From Tillus elongatus (Eukaryota; Arthropoda; Insecta; Coleoptera; Cleridae), in the NCBI GenBank assembly GCA_964006375.1, contig OZ023263.1, positions 135,426,370-135,490,369 of the forward strand: 64,000 bases of DNA, read 5' to 3'. Each line of letters starts with the position of its first letter. Position 1 is the first letter of the stretch. The translations under genes were made by a program, and so were the position numbers. Positions 22,440 through 32,955 of the stretch are shown one piece after another. A model generated the notes under the pieces. The model made no database searches, had not been told where the DNA came from, and saw only the letters and a list, made by a program, of their open reading frames with translations.

Positions 22440-23140
22440 TATAAAAAGTGAGAATTTGGTTTTCAAAATCTAAGTGTGCTTTCGAGGTTGCCAACCAATC
22501 ACAACCCAATATCAACTGTTTGCTCAGCCTTGGTATAACTAAGCATACCACTTTCAAATGAGCGTTAGCAATTTTAATAGGCGGATACAATCTCCGCTGA
22601 ACCCTTTGTGTCCTACCACTAATAGCTAAAGATCACTGTATTAGTGACAGGTAGTGTGGGTAACGTTCCCAACTTCTCAACTATTTTCACAAAATCCTCA
22701 CTGATAGCAGTAACCTCACTACCACTATCCACCAAACAATCCCTCATGTGATCGGCAATCCTTGTCTGGATCATAGGTATCGTGACCTCTCCACCTTCTT
22801 CGTCCACCGGATCATTAATCCGACCCTCCTTGTCCTTGTTAATTTTGGTTATAATGCTAACATTATTACGCATTTTATTTCGGTAAGTTCTATCATCACT
22901 CTGCCTAGTTCCGTTATGATTTATGATTATCAGGCACTCCGGCTTCATTGAAGGTTTTGTTTAGTTTTTTTCAAGAACTTCATAGGGTGTATTTTACTAT
23001 CTGGGTAAAATGCAATATTAGACCCCCCAAGCTCCCGCCAATTTAATAAATATGCTCTATTTTCATACACCGTATTTATTGGTGGATTAACTGAGCTATT
23101 AGTTTCTGTATCATTTTGACTTCTGGAATCATTTTCTTTG
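22440..23140 (-). pseudogene. Gypsy gag remnant and aspartic protease
   Basis: The minus strand of about 22980-23140 encodes a gag capsid-like segment (FYPDSKIHPMKFLKK). After a frameshift, 22948-22619 encodes the protease start with catalytic LVDSGSEVTAI at about 22725-22757, and 22618-22440 in another frame encodes its second half (LILGCDWLATS). The classic protease order is visible but it is broken, and the gag gene is mostly deleted. Confidence 0.75.
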
Positions 23141-23751
23141 CGTTTTTTTTTTTTTTTGAGGCATTTTTACAATAATTATTGCCAAGCCGTATCTTCTAAT
23201 TAACTAATTTTAAATACAACTTAAACACTACTTTTGACTGATACAATATTAATTAGGTATTATTTAATTTAAAATCAATGTCCTTTGTTTTCTTTCTTCT
23301 TTTAACAGCTATTATTTTCTACCAGTTAAATAAATACAATGATATAAAAATAAATTCTGATCATTCATTTAGTATAGAAGCGAAAATCGTTTATATTAAC
23401 TGTACTGGTATGTCTTCTAAGAATATAAAGTAAAGTATTTTGGAAGGTAACTGAACCTCAACAACAAGAATATAAAAATCAATACTTAACTAGAACGTCT
23501 GTAACCCTTGCGAATTGTATTATAACCTTCCAGGTATTTGTGAATTTAAGTTCAAGAAAACAGTGTATATAAAAACCTGTTCTCACCACCTGGCTGCCTG
23601 CGCCGTTTGCATAAATAGTATGCACATGTGTGAGCGCAAGTATCACACATAACCTATAACAATTCCTATGAATTCACGTGTTTGTAGGTGCTAGTGCTAA
23701 CTACTGATAGTCATTTTTGTATTGTGTATAGTAGCATAAGTGTGTAATAAA
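23141..23751. other. AT-rich DNA upstream of piggyBac; TATA box at about 23567
   Basis: No gene is seen. A 17-T run lies near 23142-23158. TATATAAAA at about 23566-23574 lies some 180 bp before the piggyBac start at 23752 and could be its promoter; clear piggyBac ends with TTAA were not identified. Confidence 0.4.
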
Positions 23752-24548
23752 ATGTACCAGGGTTATGAAGCTGAGCAAGCGAGGCTCCAAAGACTCTTGG
23801 ATGAAGTGATCAATGGTTGGGACATGAGTAATGAAGAACTTTTGATTGACTCTGAAGATGATCCTGGTTTTCACCTTGAAAACGAGTCGGAAAGTACCCG
23901 TGAGAGATCAGGCCCTAGCAAAAAAACGTTTGACAATTTCACCTACAATGAGTACAACTTTGATGTTGGATAATAATTACGGAGAAATCAACGCAGAATG
24001 GAGTGAGAGTGAAACCAGTGGGGGACCAGCCCATAGCAAAAGATGTCAAAAAATTACACCTAAAATACACACAACTTTGACGTCACATGGCGGTCACGGA
24101 GGCAGCAACGTGGTACTGAGAGATAGCGAAGGTTCATCACGTAATGATTTTGATATTAATGTAAATATGGATGAGTGGACCGCTGGCTGGAAATCACAAG
24201 GATTTCCTATTTTTCGTTCCTCATGGGTTTCATCCCGAATATGCCGCAACTCGGCAAGGAAAAAACGAGTTATGTTTCCATATAACATTTGTTTTTGATG
24301 AGGTTATAGACTCAATGGTCAGTCAAACGAATATCTATGCGGAACAAACAGTCACAGATGGAATAGTCAATGAAACAATAACACCAAAATCTAGACTGAA
24401 TGACTGGGTACATACAAATAAAGATGAAATGTATATATTTATTGGTCTACTTATGTGGATTGGATTAGATCATAATCCCACCCTCAAGGATTACTGGACT
24501 CGTATATTATGTAGCAATTGCATTTCAAAACTTATCTCAAGAAACGGG

Positions 24549-24606
24549 TAAGTAAATTTCTTCATGTTTCAAATTTGAAATTTTATTATTTTTGTATTTA
24601 TTTCAG
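24549..24606 (+). other. Intron in the piggyBac-like transposase
   Basis: 58 bp beginning GTAAGT and ending TTATTTCAG. Removing it joins the exon ending SRNG to FELLLKMW in the correct frame, matching the usual uninterrupted reading of the family. Confidence 0.75.
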
Positions 24607-25251
24607 ATTCGAGCTGTTATTGAAAATGTGGCACTTTAGCAACAATGCAGTGTGTCCTCTAGGGGATAGATTATACAAAATACAACCATTGGTTGAGTTG
24701 ATGAATTCAAAATTCCAGAATGCCTTTCTATCACTTGAACAGGTGTACATAGTATGATCACCTTCTGTGGGAGATTAGCTTCCTGTCAATATGTGAACAG
24801 AAAGAGGCATAAATTCGAAATCAAAGTATTCAAGTTTGCCTAAAAGGTGGGTACACTTATAAAATGAAAATTTACCGTGGACTTGAAAAACGGAGAAGGG
24901 AGACCTGTGGTTAACAGTGTAGTTTTTCGTCTCATGGAAACCTTATTAGTTGAAGGAAAGACTATATTCAATGACAACTGGTATGCCAGTGCAGAACTGA
25001 CTAGTGAACTGCAGGAAAGAATAACCCATCTGGTCGGTACGCTTAGAAGCAACAGAAAAGAAAATCCACAAGATGTGGTGAATAAGAAACTACAACAGGG
25101 GGAAATTTTTGGCCAACAGACTTAATTTATAAATGCTTAAAAGTGACTTATTATTTCTTTCAACTAAACACAGTAATGGAATGGTGTCAGTTCCGGGAGT
25201 AACAGGAGCAAAAATGAAACCAGCTGCAATTGTTTCAGATAATGATGCGAA

Positions 25252-25253
<2 letters not shown>

Positions 25254-25328
<75 letters not shown>
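25254..25328. repeat. (TA)n microsatellite inside the piggyBac coding region
   Basis: About 75 bp of TA repeats replace or interrupt the codons between the AKMKPAAIV segment and the RRTQKWFHK segment, where a full transposase has the conserved third catalytic region. Confidence 0.95.
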
Positions 25329-25331
<3 letters not shown>

Positions 25332-25875
25332 AGACTAAATGTCTGCACATCTTTACGCCGAACTCAGAAATGGTTTCACAAAATTGCTTTAGAAATTTTA
25401 TTGGGAGCATCTATAGTCAATGCTTGCATAATGGTCTCACATGTAAATAATACAAAAATCACCATCACAAAATTCAAAGAAAAGCTGTGCCTTCAATCAA
25501 TGGGCTTATCTGAAAATGTTACTCAAGTAAACGCAGAAGACATGAGGCATGAGCTTCAGGTACAACATGAGAGACGGAGGTGCAGGGAATGTTATTCAAC
25601 GCTGCTGAAGCTATCTCCCACTTGAAATACATATAAACGTGAAAATACACCATGCACATGGTGTAGAAGCAAAGTTTGGCTGTGTGTACATAATATGCAC
25701 ATGGCGTCAGTGACCTGATCACTGTGCATAATATATATATGCACACGGAAGTGTCCGTATGAAAAGCTTCCTCTGTATAGGAATGTCTTAGTTACTTCAT
25801 ACATTTTTTAAATCAATATAGATGTACGCAGTTTTTCTAAATACTAATTTAAGGGTAACAACTATTTATAACATA

Positions 25876-26125
<250 letters not shown>

Positions 26126-26470
26126 CATAAATGTGACATAATCTACTATAGGTTATCTTAAATGAATCTGATAATCAGCTAAGGTTGGAAGAGGACAGAA
26201 AGTGAATGTTCTGTATTATGCCAGGAAGTGTTGTTTTTAGCTATAAAAGCAGTCACTGATTCTCTTCATTTTCTCTCTATCTCTGCATCCAAATATGGTC
26301 AGGTCACTGTGTGGATATTCGTATGTCCATTTTGTAAGCTTAAAAATTTCCTAAATGTTACAAACCTTTTTTAAATGTCGTAAATATAACTTAAAATATT
26401 TTTAAAATACATAAAGACAATTCATTGACTGTTGTTGCCCTTACTTGGTGAAACTGGTTCATACTATATA

Positions 26471-26659
26471 CAGACTTGGAGACTACTTCTCTGGCTTCAC
26501 TGTTGGGTTTCGTTTCTGTAAGTGAAGGACGTAGCCAGCACGTAAGCTAAGAACATCCTAGAATTCAGAAGGGCCACTTGTTCCAGTTAGCTTACATGCT
26601 GGAACGCGACACAGAAATGAAACCCAACAGTGAAGCCAGAGAAGTAGTCTCCAAGTCTG
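26471..26659. repeat. Hairpin with 49-bp arms
   Basis: 26471-26519 pairs with 26611-26659 with very few mismatches. A second inner pair (about 26533-26549 with 26585-26603, around CCAGCA(C/T)GTAAGCTAA) makes a long two-part stem. The right half, but not the left arm, recurs at 27292-27450. Confidence 0.85.
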
Positions 26660-27010
26660 TATGTACTTAAAGATAAGAAATCAGCATATAAAGGGAAATA
26701 TATTCTTTTCACTTCACCAGTTAATCATATTTTCAGATAAAAACAGTGCAGAACTTTCAATATACTAATATCGACGGATGCAACTTTACCAATTCTTTTG
26801 ATTTTAATTTTGACTCAAAATTGATGTGTCACCCAGGGTTCCCACTCGTTTGGAAAACCGGGAAAAGTCAGGGAATTTGTGGAAGAAAAAATTTTGTCAG
26901 GGAATCAGGGAAAAATTGAGACAAAATTTCAAAATTGACTAAGAGTCAGGGAATTTTTGTCCCTGCCAGGGAAAAATTATTTGTTTCCTTTTTATGATAA
27001 ATAATTGACA
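26518..27010 (+). repeat. About 490-bp direct duplication, first copy
   Basis: Nearly identical to 27292-27786, starting GTAAGTGAAGGACGTAGCC and including the hAT-type end CAGGGTTCCCAC at 26834. The copies differ by scattered substitutions and single-base indels. Confidence 0.9.
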
Positions 27011-27291
27011 CAAAAAAAAAAGAAAATAAAAATACAACACTGAAGGAATACCATTATTCAACTGCTGATTTCAAGAAAAACTGTAAGTTTAAGTTTAATT
27101 GAGTAGCATCAGCAAGTAGACGGTAATCTAATAGAGCACTGGTGCGAAAATCAGCATTCCACAAACACTATAAATATGCCAAAAATGCTGAATTTCAGGA
27201 GCTAAATAAAATACTTGCAAACACAATAATCCAGATAAATGTCAGTCATGAATCTATTTCCCTGACTTTGATCTTCTACAATTTACCCCCA

Positions 27292-27786
27292 GTAAGTGAA
27301 GGACGTAGCCAGCACGTAAGCTAAGAACATCCTAGAATTCAGAAGGGCCACTTGTTTCAGTTAGCTTACATGCTGGAACGCGAAACAGAAACGAAACCCA
27401 ACAGTGAAGACAGAGAAGTAGTCTCCAAGTCTGTATGTACTTAAAGATAGGAAATCAGCATTTAAAGGGAAACTATATTCTTTTCACTTCACCAGTTAAT
27501 CATATTTTCAGATAAAAACAGTGCAGAACTTTCAGTATACTAATATCGACGGATGCAACTTTACCAATTCTTCTGATTTTAATTTTGACTCAAAATTGAT
27601 GTGTCACCCAGGGTTCCCACTCGTCTGGAAAACCGGGAAAGTCAGAGAATTTGTGGAAGAAAAAATTTTGTCAGGGAAATCAGGGAAAAATTGAGACAAA
27701 ATTTCAAAATTGACTAAGAGTCAGGGAATTTTTGTCCCTGCCAGGGAAAAATTATTTGTTTCCTTTTTATGATAAATAATTGACAC
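27292..27786 (+). repeat. About 490-bp direct duplication, second copy
   Basis: Second copy of 26518-27010. The 280 bp between the copies (27011-27291) are the inverse complement of part of the repeat seen at 33774-34062 and 35456-35757. Confidence 0.9.
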
Positions 27787-28022
27787 AATGTGTTTGCATT
27801 TTGTGCAATTCTGAACCATTCAGTTAATGATCTCTTGTTCCACAAAACCACAATAATCGTTTTTTATTTTAATTTTACGTTCATTGGTCGCTTTGTAGTA
27901 GTGTCTTACATATGTTGGGGGTAAATTGTAGAAGATCAAAGTTAGGGAAATAGATTTTGGCATATCGGGGAAATCAGGGAAAAGTCAGGGCAATTGATAC
28001 ACCGTTTTTAGTGGGAACCCTG
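27609..28022 (+). mobile_element. hAT-type MITE, 414 bp
   Basis: Begins CAGGGTTCCCAC and ends with the perfect inverse GTGGGAACCCTG. These 12-bp ends, with internal CAGGGAA repeats, are typical of hAT-superfamily non-autonomous elements. There is no coding capacity. The expected 8-bp target duplication is not seen (GTGTCACC left, ACTGTTAA right), possibly because rearrangement altered the flanks. Fragments of the same sequence recur at 26834-27010 and 35225-35510. Confidence 0.75.
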
Positions 28023-28235
28023 ACTGTTAACCAATATAATTTGATTTTAGAGTTGTAATAAGGTGGAAATGTAAATTTTCTGTGATGTTGGATCTTTTTA
28101 AAACCATCACAGATCAATGTACAAACCTTCATTGTGTCAAATTTGGAATTGCTATTTGATTTCTCATGTCAGCATTTTATGTTTACACATCACATCACTA
28201 AGTATATTTGATTCACTTTTTTATTGTTTGATTCA
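28023..28235. other. AT-rich DNA without recognisable features
   Basis: No gene or repeat recognised in this short stretch. Confidence 0.4.
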
Positions 28236-28985
28236 CTTTAAGTACTTTTAAGCAATAACTATAGCCATATAGCACTTTGTAAGATGCTTCTTCACAATTT
28301 GTAAAAAAAATAACTATTAATAAAACTTTAAACTGTATCACATGTAGATATAACTTTGAACTCACTTCTACAACTTGGTCCATATTAATAGCTTAATGTG
28401 TGTGTAAAGATTCAATGGCACAACTATAAGTTACTTTCAACTAAAATATACTAAAAGATCGAAAATATTAAACTGCAAGACCAAGTTAGGTGTTTGGAAA
28501 TTAAACTTTTGGATCCGGATAGTGAAAAGGTTTACTCTGAAATTAAAAAACGCATTGAGAGAAAATAATCTATTTTTTTTTCGGATTATTGGAAAGTGGT
28601 TCTGCTAAGGACGATTGCTGCGAGGCAGAATACATTTTGGCTTCGTTGGTGACTGACATTTCTCTGGAAATTATATCGGTGACAAGATGGTAAGAGAAGG
28701 GCAGATAAACCAAGACCGCTTCTGGTACACTTTGCGAATAGTGGTATGGTACGCAGTGTTGTTGGAGTTAGGTGGCCGCTGGCAAAAAAAACGTACCCGA
28801 ACATAAATATAAGACATGATATGACAGTAGATCAAAGAAAGCATCTTGCTGCTGTAAGAACTGAGCTCAGTGTAAGAAAATCTCAGGGCGAAGCGAATTT
28901 AACTATAAGATACATTGGTTACATACTAAAGATTGTTTCGACTGTAACATCCACCGGCAACATTGCAGCAAATAAACGTGCAAGG
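28236..28985 (+). pseudogene. LINE ORF1 fragment, cut off by the gypsy insertion region
   Basis: Closely matches 34404-35155. With frameshifts it reads an ORF1 domain: a coiled-coil-like segment, RENN-L-F-G-L, a P-R-P-L-L-V-F strand and a DMTVDQRKHLAAVR motif at about 28820-28860, then TIRY. The sequence ends at CGTGCAAGG (28977-28985), beyond which the flank changes to hAT-like DNA and then the gypsy LTR. Confidence 0.75.
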
Positions 28986-28991
28986 TGTTAC

Positions 28992-28995
28992 ATAT
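28992..28995. repeat. 4-bp target site duplication of gypsy element, left
   Basis: ATAT, repeated at 33770-33773. The uninterrupted target TTACATATGTTGGGGG is seen at about 27908 and 35451. Confidence 0.75.
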
Positions 28996-29810
28996 TGTTA
29001 CAAAGCACTTCAATAGATGCAGGTGCGGTGTTGCCACATATCCAAAATTTCCCCAACATCTGGGAATTCTTGCGCAATCTGGCAACACCGCCTCCCCACC
29101 CCCTGGGGGTGCCTGGGGTAACCCCCACAGGCGAAGTCTCAGCCTTCTAGGATCAAAAATAACGAAGTTACCAACTTGTACCCCGTCGGAACGGATAACT
29201 GAGGTCTGCGCATTCTGAACACCCTGTATATACACCCTGTATACACAGAGAACCCTTACACCCTGTATACGCAGAGAGATCTTATAGTTCGAGAAACACC
29301 TCTTGTGTAACATAGGAGTGATGACCACATTTGGATCATCCTGTATATACATCCCCCTGTATACACACGGGACCGATCTGTATTCACAGAACCTTCTAGT
29401 AAAAGGAGGTCCTGGAACGTTCTGGAATGGAAGGCTCCAGAAATGAGGTGGAAGGTACGGCGAGTATATAAAAGCGAAAGCAAGCCAGCCCAGGCAGTAC
29501 AGTTTAGTAAGAGAATGTTGAAGTGACTTGAAGAAGCAGTAACCAGTGAATAAAGTGTTAAGAGAGTAGCGACTGTAGTTCCAGTATAATAATTTTTGTG
29601 CAGATTAGTGAGTGTGAGGCCAGATAAACTAAGTGTTTTGTGAGAGAGACATTCTAGAACTTTTATTGTATCCATATTTAGACAGTAAATTAAGTGTTTG
29701 GTGAGAGAGACATTCTAGAACTTTTATTGTATCCATATTTAGAGAGTAAATAAAGTTGTTTTGTTAAAATTTAAAGTCTCACTTATCCAGAACCTGGAGA
29801 AAACGCAACA
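28996..29810 (+). mobile_element. 5' LTR of gypsy element
   Basis: Runs from TGTTACAAAGCACTTC to CGCAACA. It holds a cluster of ACCCTGTATA motifs (about 29218-29270), a heat-shock-element-like box, TATATAAA at 29465-29472, and a 61-bp direct duplication (about 29630-29752). Confidence 0.93.
29390..29472 (+). promoter_or_regulatory. LTR promoter: heat-shock-element-like boxes and TATA
   Basis: GAA-CG-TTC-TG-GAA at 29415-29427 is three perfect alternating 5-bp heat shock units; GAACCTTC at about 29391 adds two more. TATATAAA follows at 29465. The same arrangement occurs in the 3' LTR (about 33352-33432). This spacing matches HSF-driven promoters, suggesting stress-responsive transcription. Confidence 0.55.
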
Positions 29811-29812
29811 AT

Positions 29813-29832
29813 TTGGTGTCAGAAGTGTGGGA
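29813..29832 (+). promoter_or_regulatory. Primer binding site of gypsy element
   Basis: TTGGTGTCAGAAGTGTGGGA lies directly after the 5' LTR and starts with TGG, complementary to a tRNA CCA end. The tRNA was not identified. Confidence 0.7.
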
Positions 29833-29870
29833 TAAGTGAGTGAAGAAGTGAACAACAAAGCTAGCTGTAA

Positions 29871-30330
29871 ATGGTAAACACCAGATCGACTGACTACGAC
29901 GAGATGGCTAAAATCAAAGAGTTAATGGACCTACTAAAAAGACAACGCGATGAAGATAAAGAAGAACTCAAGTAGCAACGCTAAGAAGACTAACAACGAC
30001 GACAAGAAGATAAAGAATACCTCCGAAGTATATATATATACAAAATATGAGAATCGATGTAAAAGAAGAAATTGAACAGATCAACGAACAAATAGAAAAT
30101 GTGGACAAGAAAGTAGAAAATGTGGGCAAGAAAGTAGAAGATGTGGAAAATACAATAGGAGTGGTAAACAGGAAAGTAGAAAATGTAACAGAGGATTTGA
30201 ACAAACGATGGGAAGAAGTTGAAGGATTGAAAGAACAAATGAAGATAATGATGAAAGGCACAGAATTCAGACATAGAGAAGTGACAGAACAGGTGATGGG
30301 CCAGACTGATAGAATTCAACCAAGAGGAGT
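29871..30330 (+). pseudogene. Gypsy gag remnant, coiled-coil region
   Basis: An ATG at 29871 opens a short charged frame that stops at about 29973. A second frame from 30047 encodes repeated V-E-N-V-(D/G)-K-K-V-E heptad-like units, a coiled coil, and continues directly into RT sequence at about 30330. Capsid, nucleocapsid zinc knuckle and protease are absent, so a deletion has joined the N-terminal gag to RT in frame. Confidence 0.65.
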
Positions 30331-31270
30331 TACTGGAGTGTCCCCAGTAGTTTTGGTCACCAAGAAAGACGGCACTATGAGATTTTGCGTGGACTATAGG
30401 AAGCTGAATGATGTCACCAAGAAAGACAGTTATCCCCTGCCCCGGATTGACGACACTTTGAACACTTTGGCCGGATCAAAGTGGTTCTCTACATTAGACC
30501 TGAAAAGTGGCTACTGGCAAGTAGAACTCCATAAAGACGATAAGGAGAAGACCGCTTTTTCAACCGGGAATGGGTTGTTCCAATTCAAGGTCATGCCATT
30601 CGGCTTGTGTAATGCTCCTGCCACCTTCAAGCGACTAATGGAGTTAGTGCTGAGAGGACTGACATGGGAAACATGCCTCGTATATCTCGACGATGTCATT
30701 GTGATTGGAAGGACCTTCCATGAACACCTGTCGAATCTGAAGCAAGTTTTCTCCAGGCTGAGAGGTGCCAATCTGCAACTCAATTCCAAGAAATGCGTCC
30801 TCTTCCAGAAGAAAGTGAGTTTCCTCGGACATGTCGTTTCGGAGAAAGGGATAGAAACCGATCCAGAGAAAATAAAGGCAGTAAGAGACTGGCCTGTGCC
30901 GAAGAACAAACACGAGGTCAGAAGTTTTCTGGGACTTTGCAGCTACTACCGACGCTTTGTGAAGTACTTCAGCAGCATTGCGAAACCTCTGCATAGCCTG
31001 ACTGAAAATAAGGCCGAGTTCATCTGGTCATCAGATTGCCAAGAGTCTTTTAGAGAGCTTAAACATCGTCTTCTCACTGCTCCTATACTGGCTTACCCTC
31101 AGGACGAAGGACTGTTCATACTGGACACTGATGCTTCCCAGTATGGCATTGGGGCAGTACTCTCGCAGCTCCAAGCCGGAGAAGAAGTTGTGATAGGCTA
31201 CTTCAGCAAAACGTTCGGAAAAGCAGAAAGAAATTACTGTGTAACCGGAAAGAACTGCTGGCAGTTGTAA
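30330..31270 (+). pseudogene. pol: Gypsy reverse transcriptase and RNase H start
   Basis: Within the 30047-31270 frame, RT begins at PVVLVTKKDGTMRFCVDYRK. Visible motifs are FSTLDLKSGYWQ (first aspartate), FGLCNAPATF, the catalytic YLDDVIV at about 30681, FLGHVVSEKGI, and the FLGLCSYYRRFV thumb region. RNase H starts with LDTDASQYGIGAVLSQ at about 31120. The frame is lost at about 31240-31250 by a single-base shift and stops at 31270. RNase H and integrase continue in a second frame. Confidence 0.93.
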
Positions 31271-31317
31271 GATCCATCGTACATTTCCACAGCTTCCTGT
31301 ACGGAAGAACATTCCGC

Positions 31318-32943
31318 ATGAGGTCAGATCACTCTGCTCTGCAATGGCTTCTGAACTGTAGAAATCCCAAAGGACAGATAGCACGATGGATAGAGAAACT
31401 GCAGAGCTATGACTTCCGGATTGAACATCGGAGAGGAAGAAGTCACGCCAATGCAGACAGCCTGTCAAGAAGACCATGTTTAGTGCATGAATGTAAATTT
31501 TGCGAGCAACAAGAGAACAAAGAGATCGACAAAGTAACTAATCAGATCAAACAACTGGTGACGGAACAGGAGAATAATACCGATCTAGACGTAAATCTTG
31601 AATACATCAGAGACGCACAGAAGACAGATCCAGACTTGAAAAATATTAGAGAATGGCTACAAAAAGGGAAAAGACCTGAGTGGCATGATGTGTCCCGGTT
31701 TGGGGCGGAGGTTAAAGGCTACTGGCTACAATGGGACTCCTTGTGTGTAAAGAGTGACATGATCACTCGAAAATGGGAAACTGCTGATGGTAGAGACTGT
31801 ATATACCAGACCGTTGTGCCAAGTGAGTGCATAGACAGTGTTCTTCAAGAGTTACACAATAGTAGAAGTGGAGGCCACTTTGGGGTCAACAGGACTCTCG
31901 CCAGAGTCAGATACCGCTTCTATTGGATAAACTGCCGAAGAAGCGTGGAAGAATGGTGCAAAAGGTGTGACCAATGTGCTTCAAAGAAAGGACCAAAGAC
32001 CCGATCCAGAGGAAAAATGATGCAGTACATCTCAGGTACACCATGGGAGAGAGTTGCCGTAGACATCGCAGGACCTTTTCCAATCACCGAGTCTGGGAAC
32101 AGATATATGATGGTGGCGATGGACTACTTCTCGAAATGGCCAGAAGTTACGCCGATCCCCAACCAAGAGGCAACGACCGTAGCAGAAGCCCTGTTGGAAA
32201 ATGTCATATCGCGGCATGGCGTGCCCTTGGAGATTCACACAGATCATGGCCAGAATTTCGAATCAGAAGTCTGGAAGAGCCTAATGGACTTGCTAGGCAT
32301 AAAGAAAACACGTACAACGCCACTCCACCCTCAATCAGATGGCATGGTAGAACAGCATAACAGGACCATCAACCAGTACCTTGCTATGTTTGTCGATGAG
32401 AATCAGAGAAACTGGGACAAGCTGATACCTCTGTTCCTCCTAGCTTACAGAAGCTCTCAGCATGAATCTACCGGCTACACCCCATCCATGATGTTGACCG
32501 GCAGAGAGATGCGGTTACCAATCGACATGACGAGACCACCACCGAATGAGGACATAGCGGACCTAGCTACGTTACCTGAGTATGTCGCCGACCTAGAAGG
32601 AAAACTGCGCACTATACACAGATGTGTCAGAGATAGGCTCCTCTTAAGCAGTGACCGGATGAAGATGCGCTTGGATCGCAGAGCAACACCCCATACATTC
32701 AAGATAGGTGATGCAGTGTGGCTGTACCAACGAACAAGGAGACTGGGTCTCAGTCCCAAACTTCAGAAACCATGGGAAGGGCCATACTTGGTGATTAAGA
32801 AAATTAACGACCTAGTCTACAGAATCCAGCTGTCTCCAAGAACTAAACCCAAAGTTGTTCACATAGAGAGGTTGAGTCCCTATCGAGGCAACGAACCCCC
32901 AAGTTGGCGGCCGGTAAATACTGTTCGGGACGAACAGTCTTAA
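31318..32943 (+). CDS. pol: Gypsy RNase H end and integrase
   Basis: A 541-codon frame, continuous with the previous one apart from the frameshift. It starts with the RNase H motif RSDHSALQWL and HANADSLSRR. The integrase has an HHCC zinc region at about 31850-31985 (H-x4-H, C-x2-C), a core with the three catalytic acids (AVDIAGPFP at about 32065, HTDHGQNFE at about 32235, VEQHNR at about 32350) and a C-terminal domain with GPYLV and HIERLSPY. No chromodomain is seen. No internal stop codons, so this part could still be made. Confidence 0.93.
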   Translation: MRSDHSALQWLLNCRNPKGQIARWIEKLQSYDFRIEHRRGRSHANADSLSRRPCLVHECKFCEQQENKEIDKVTNQIKQLVTEQENNTDLDVNLEYIRDAQKTDPDLKNIREWLQKGKRPEWHDVSRFGAEVKGYWLQWDSLCVKSDMITRKWETADGRDCIYQTVVPSECIDSVLQELHNSRSGGHFGVNRTLARVRYRFYWINCRRSVEEWCKRCDQCASKKGPKTRSRGKMMQYISGTPWERVAVDIAGPFPITESGNRYMMVAMDYFSKWPEVTPIPNQEATTVAEALLENVISRHGVPLEIHTDHGQNFESEVWKSLMDLLGIKKTRTTPLHPQSDGMVEQHNRTINQYLAMFVDENQRNWDKLIPLFLLAYRSSQHESTGYTPSMMLTGREMRLPIDMTRPPPNEDIADLATLPEYVADLEGKLRTIHRCVRDRLLLSSDRMKMRLDRRATPHTFKIGDAVWLYQRTRRLGLSPKLQKPWEGPYLVIKKINDLVYRIQLSPRTKPKVVHIERLSPYRGNEPPSWRPVNTVRDEQS

Positions 32944-32955
32944 GGAAGGGGGCAG
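32942..32955 (+). promoter_or_regulatory. Polypurine tract of gypsy element
   Basis: AAGGAAGGGGGCAG, directly before the 3' LTR. Confidence 0.75.

Larger units (their letters stand above)
23752..25625 (+). pseudogene. piggyBac-like transposase, decayed, with intron and (TA)n interruption
   Basis: The start is ATG 23752 with an acidic N-terminus. Frameshifts follow, then DDE_Tnp_1_7 family segments in order: the IYIFIGLLMWIGL helix and KDYW motif at about 24435-24505, a 58-bp intron with GTAAGT at 24549 and TTTCAG at 24606, FELLLKMWHFSNN, KGGYTYKMKIYRG, then FNDNWYASAEL with the second catalytic aspartate at about 24980, LSTKHSNGMVSVPG, and after a (TA)n tract RRTQKWFHKIALEILLGA and a RRRCRECY start of the C-terminal zinc-binding region. 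Several frame changes and stop codons make it non-functional. The first catalytic aspartate region is lost near 24760-24800. Confidence 0.82.

Noticed and set aside
22748..22951. Plus-strand frame over the gypsy protease
   Set aside because: Shadow of the minus-strand protease with its DSG motif.
27601..28030. 8-bp target duplication for the hAT-type MITE
   Set aside because: Flanking octamers GTGTCACC and ACTGTTAA differ, so no duplication can be claimed.
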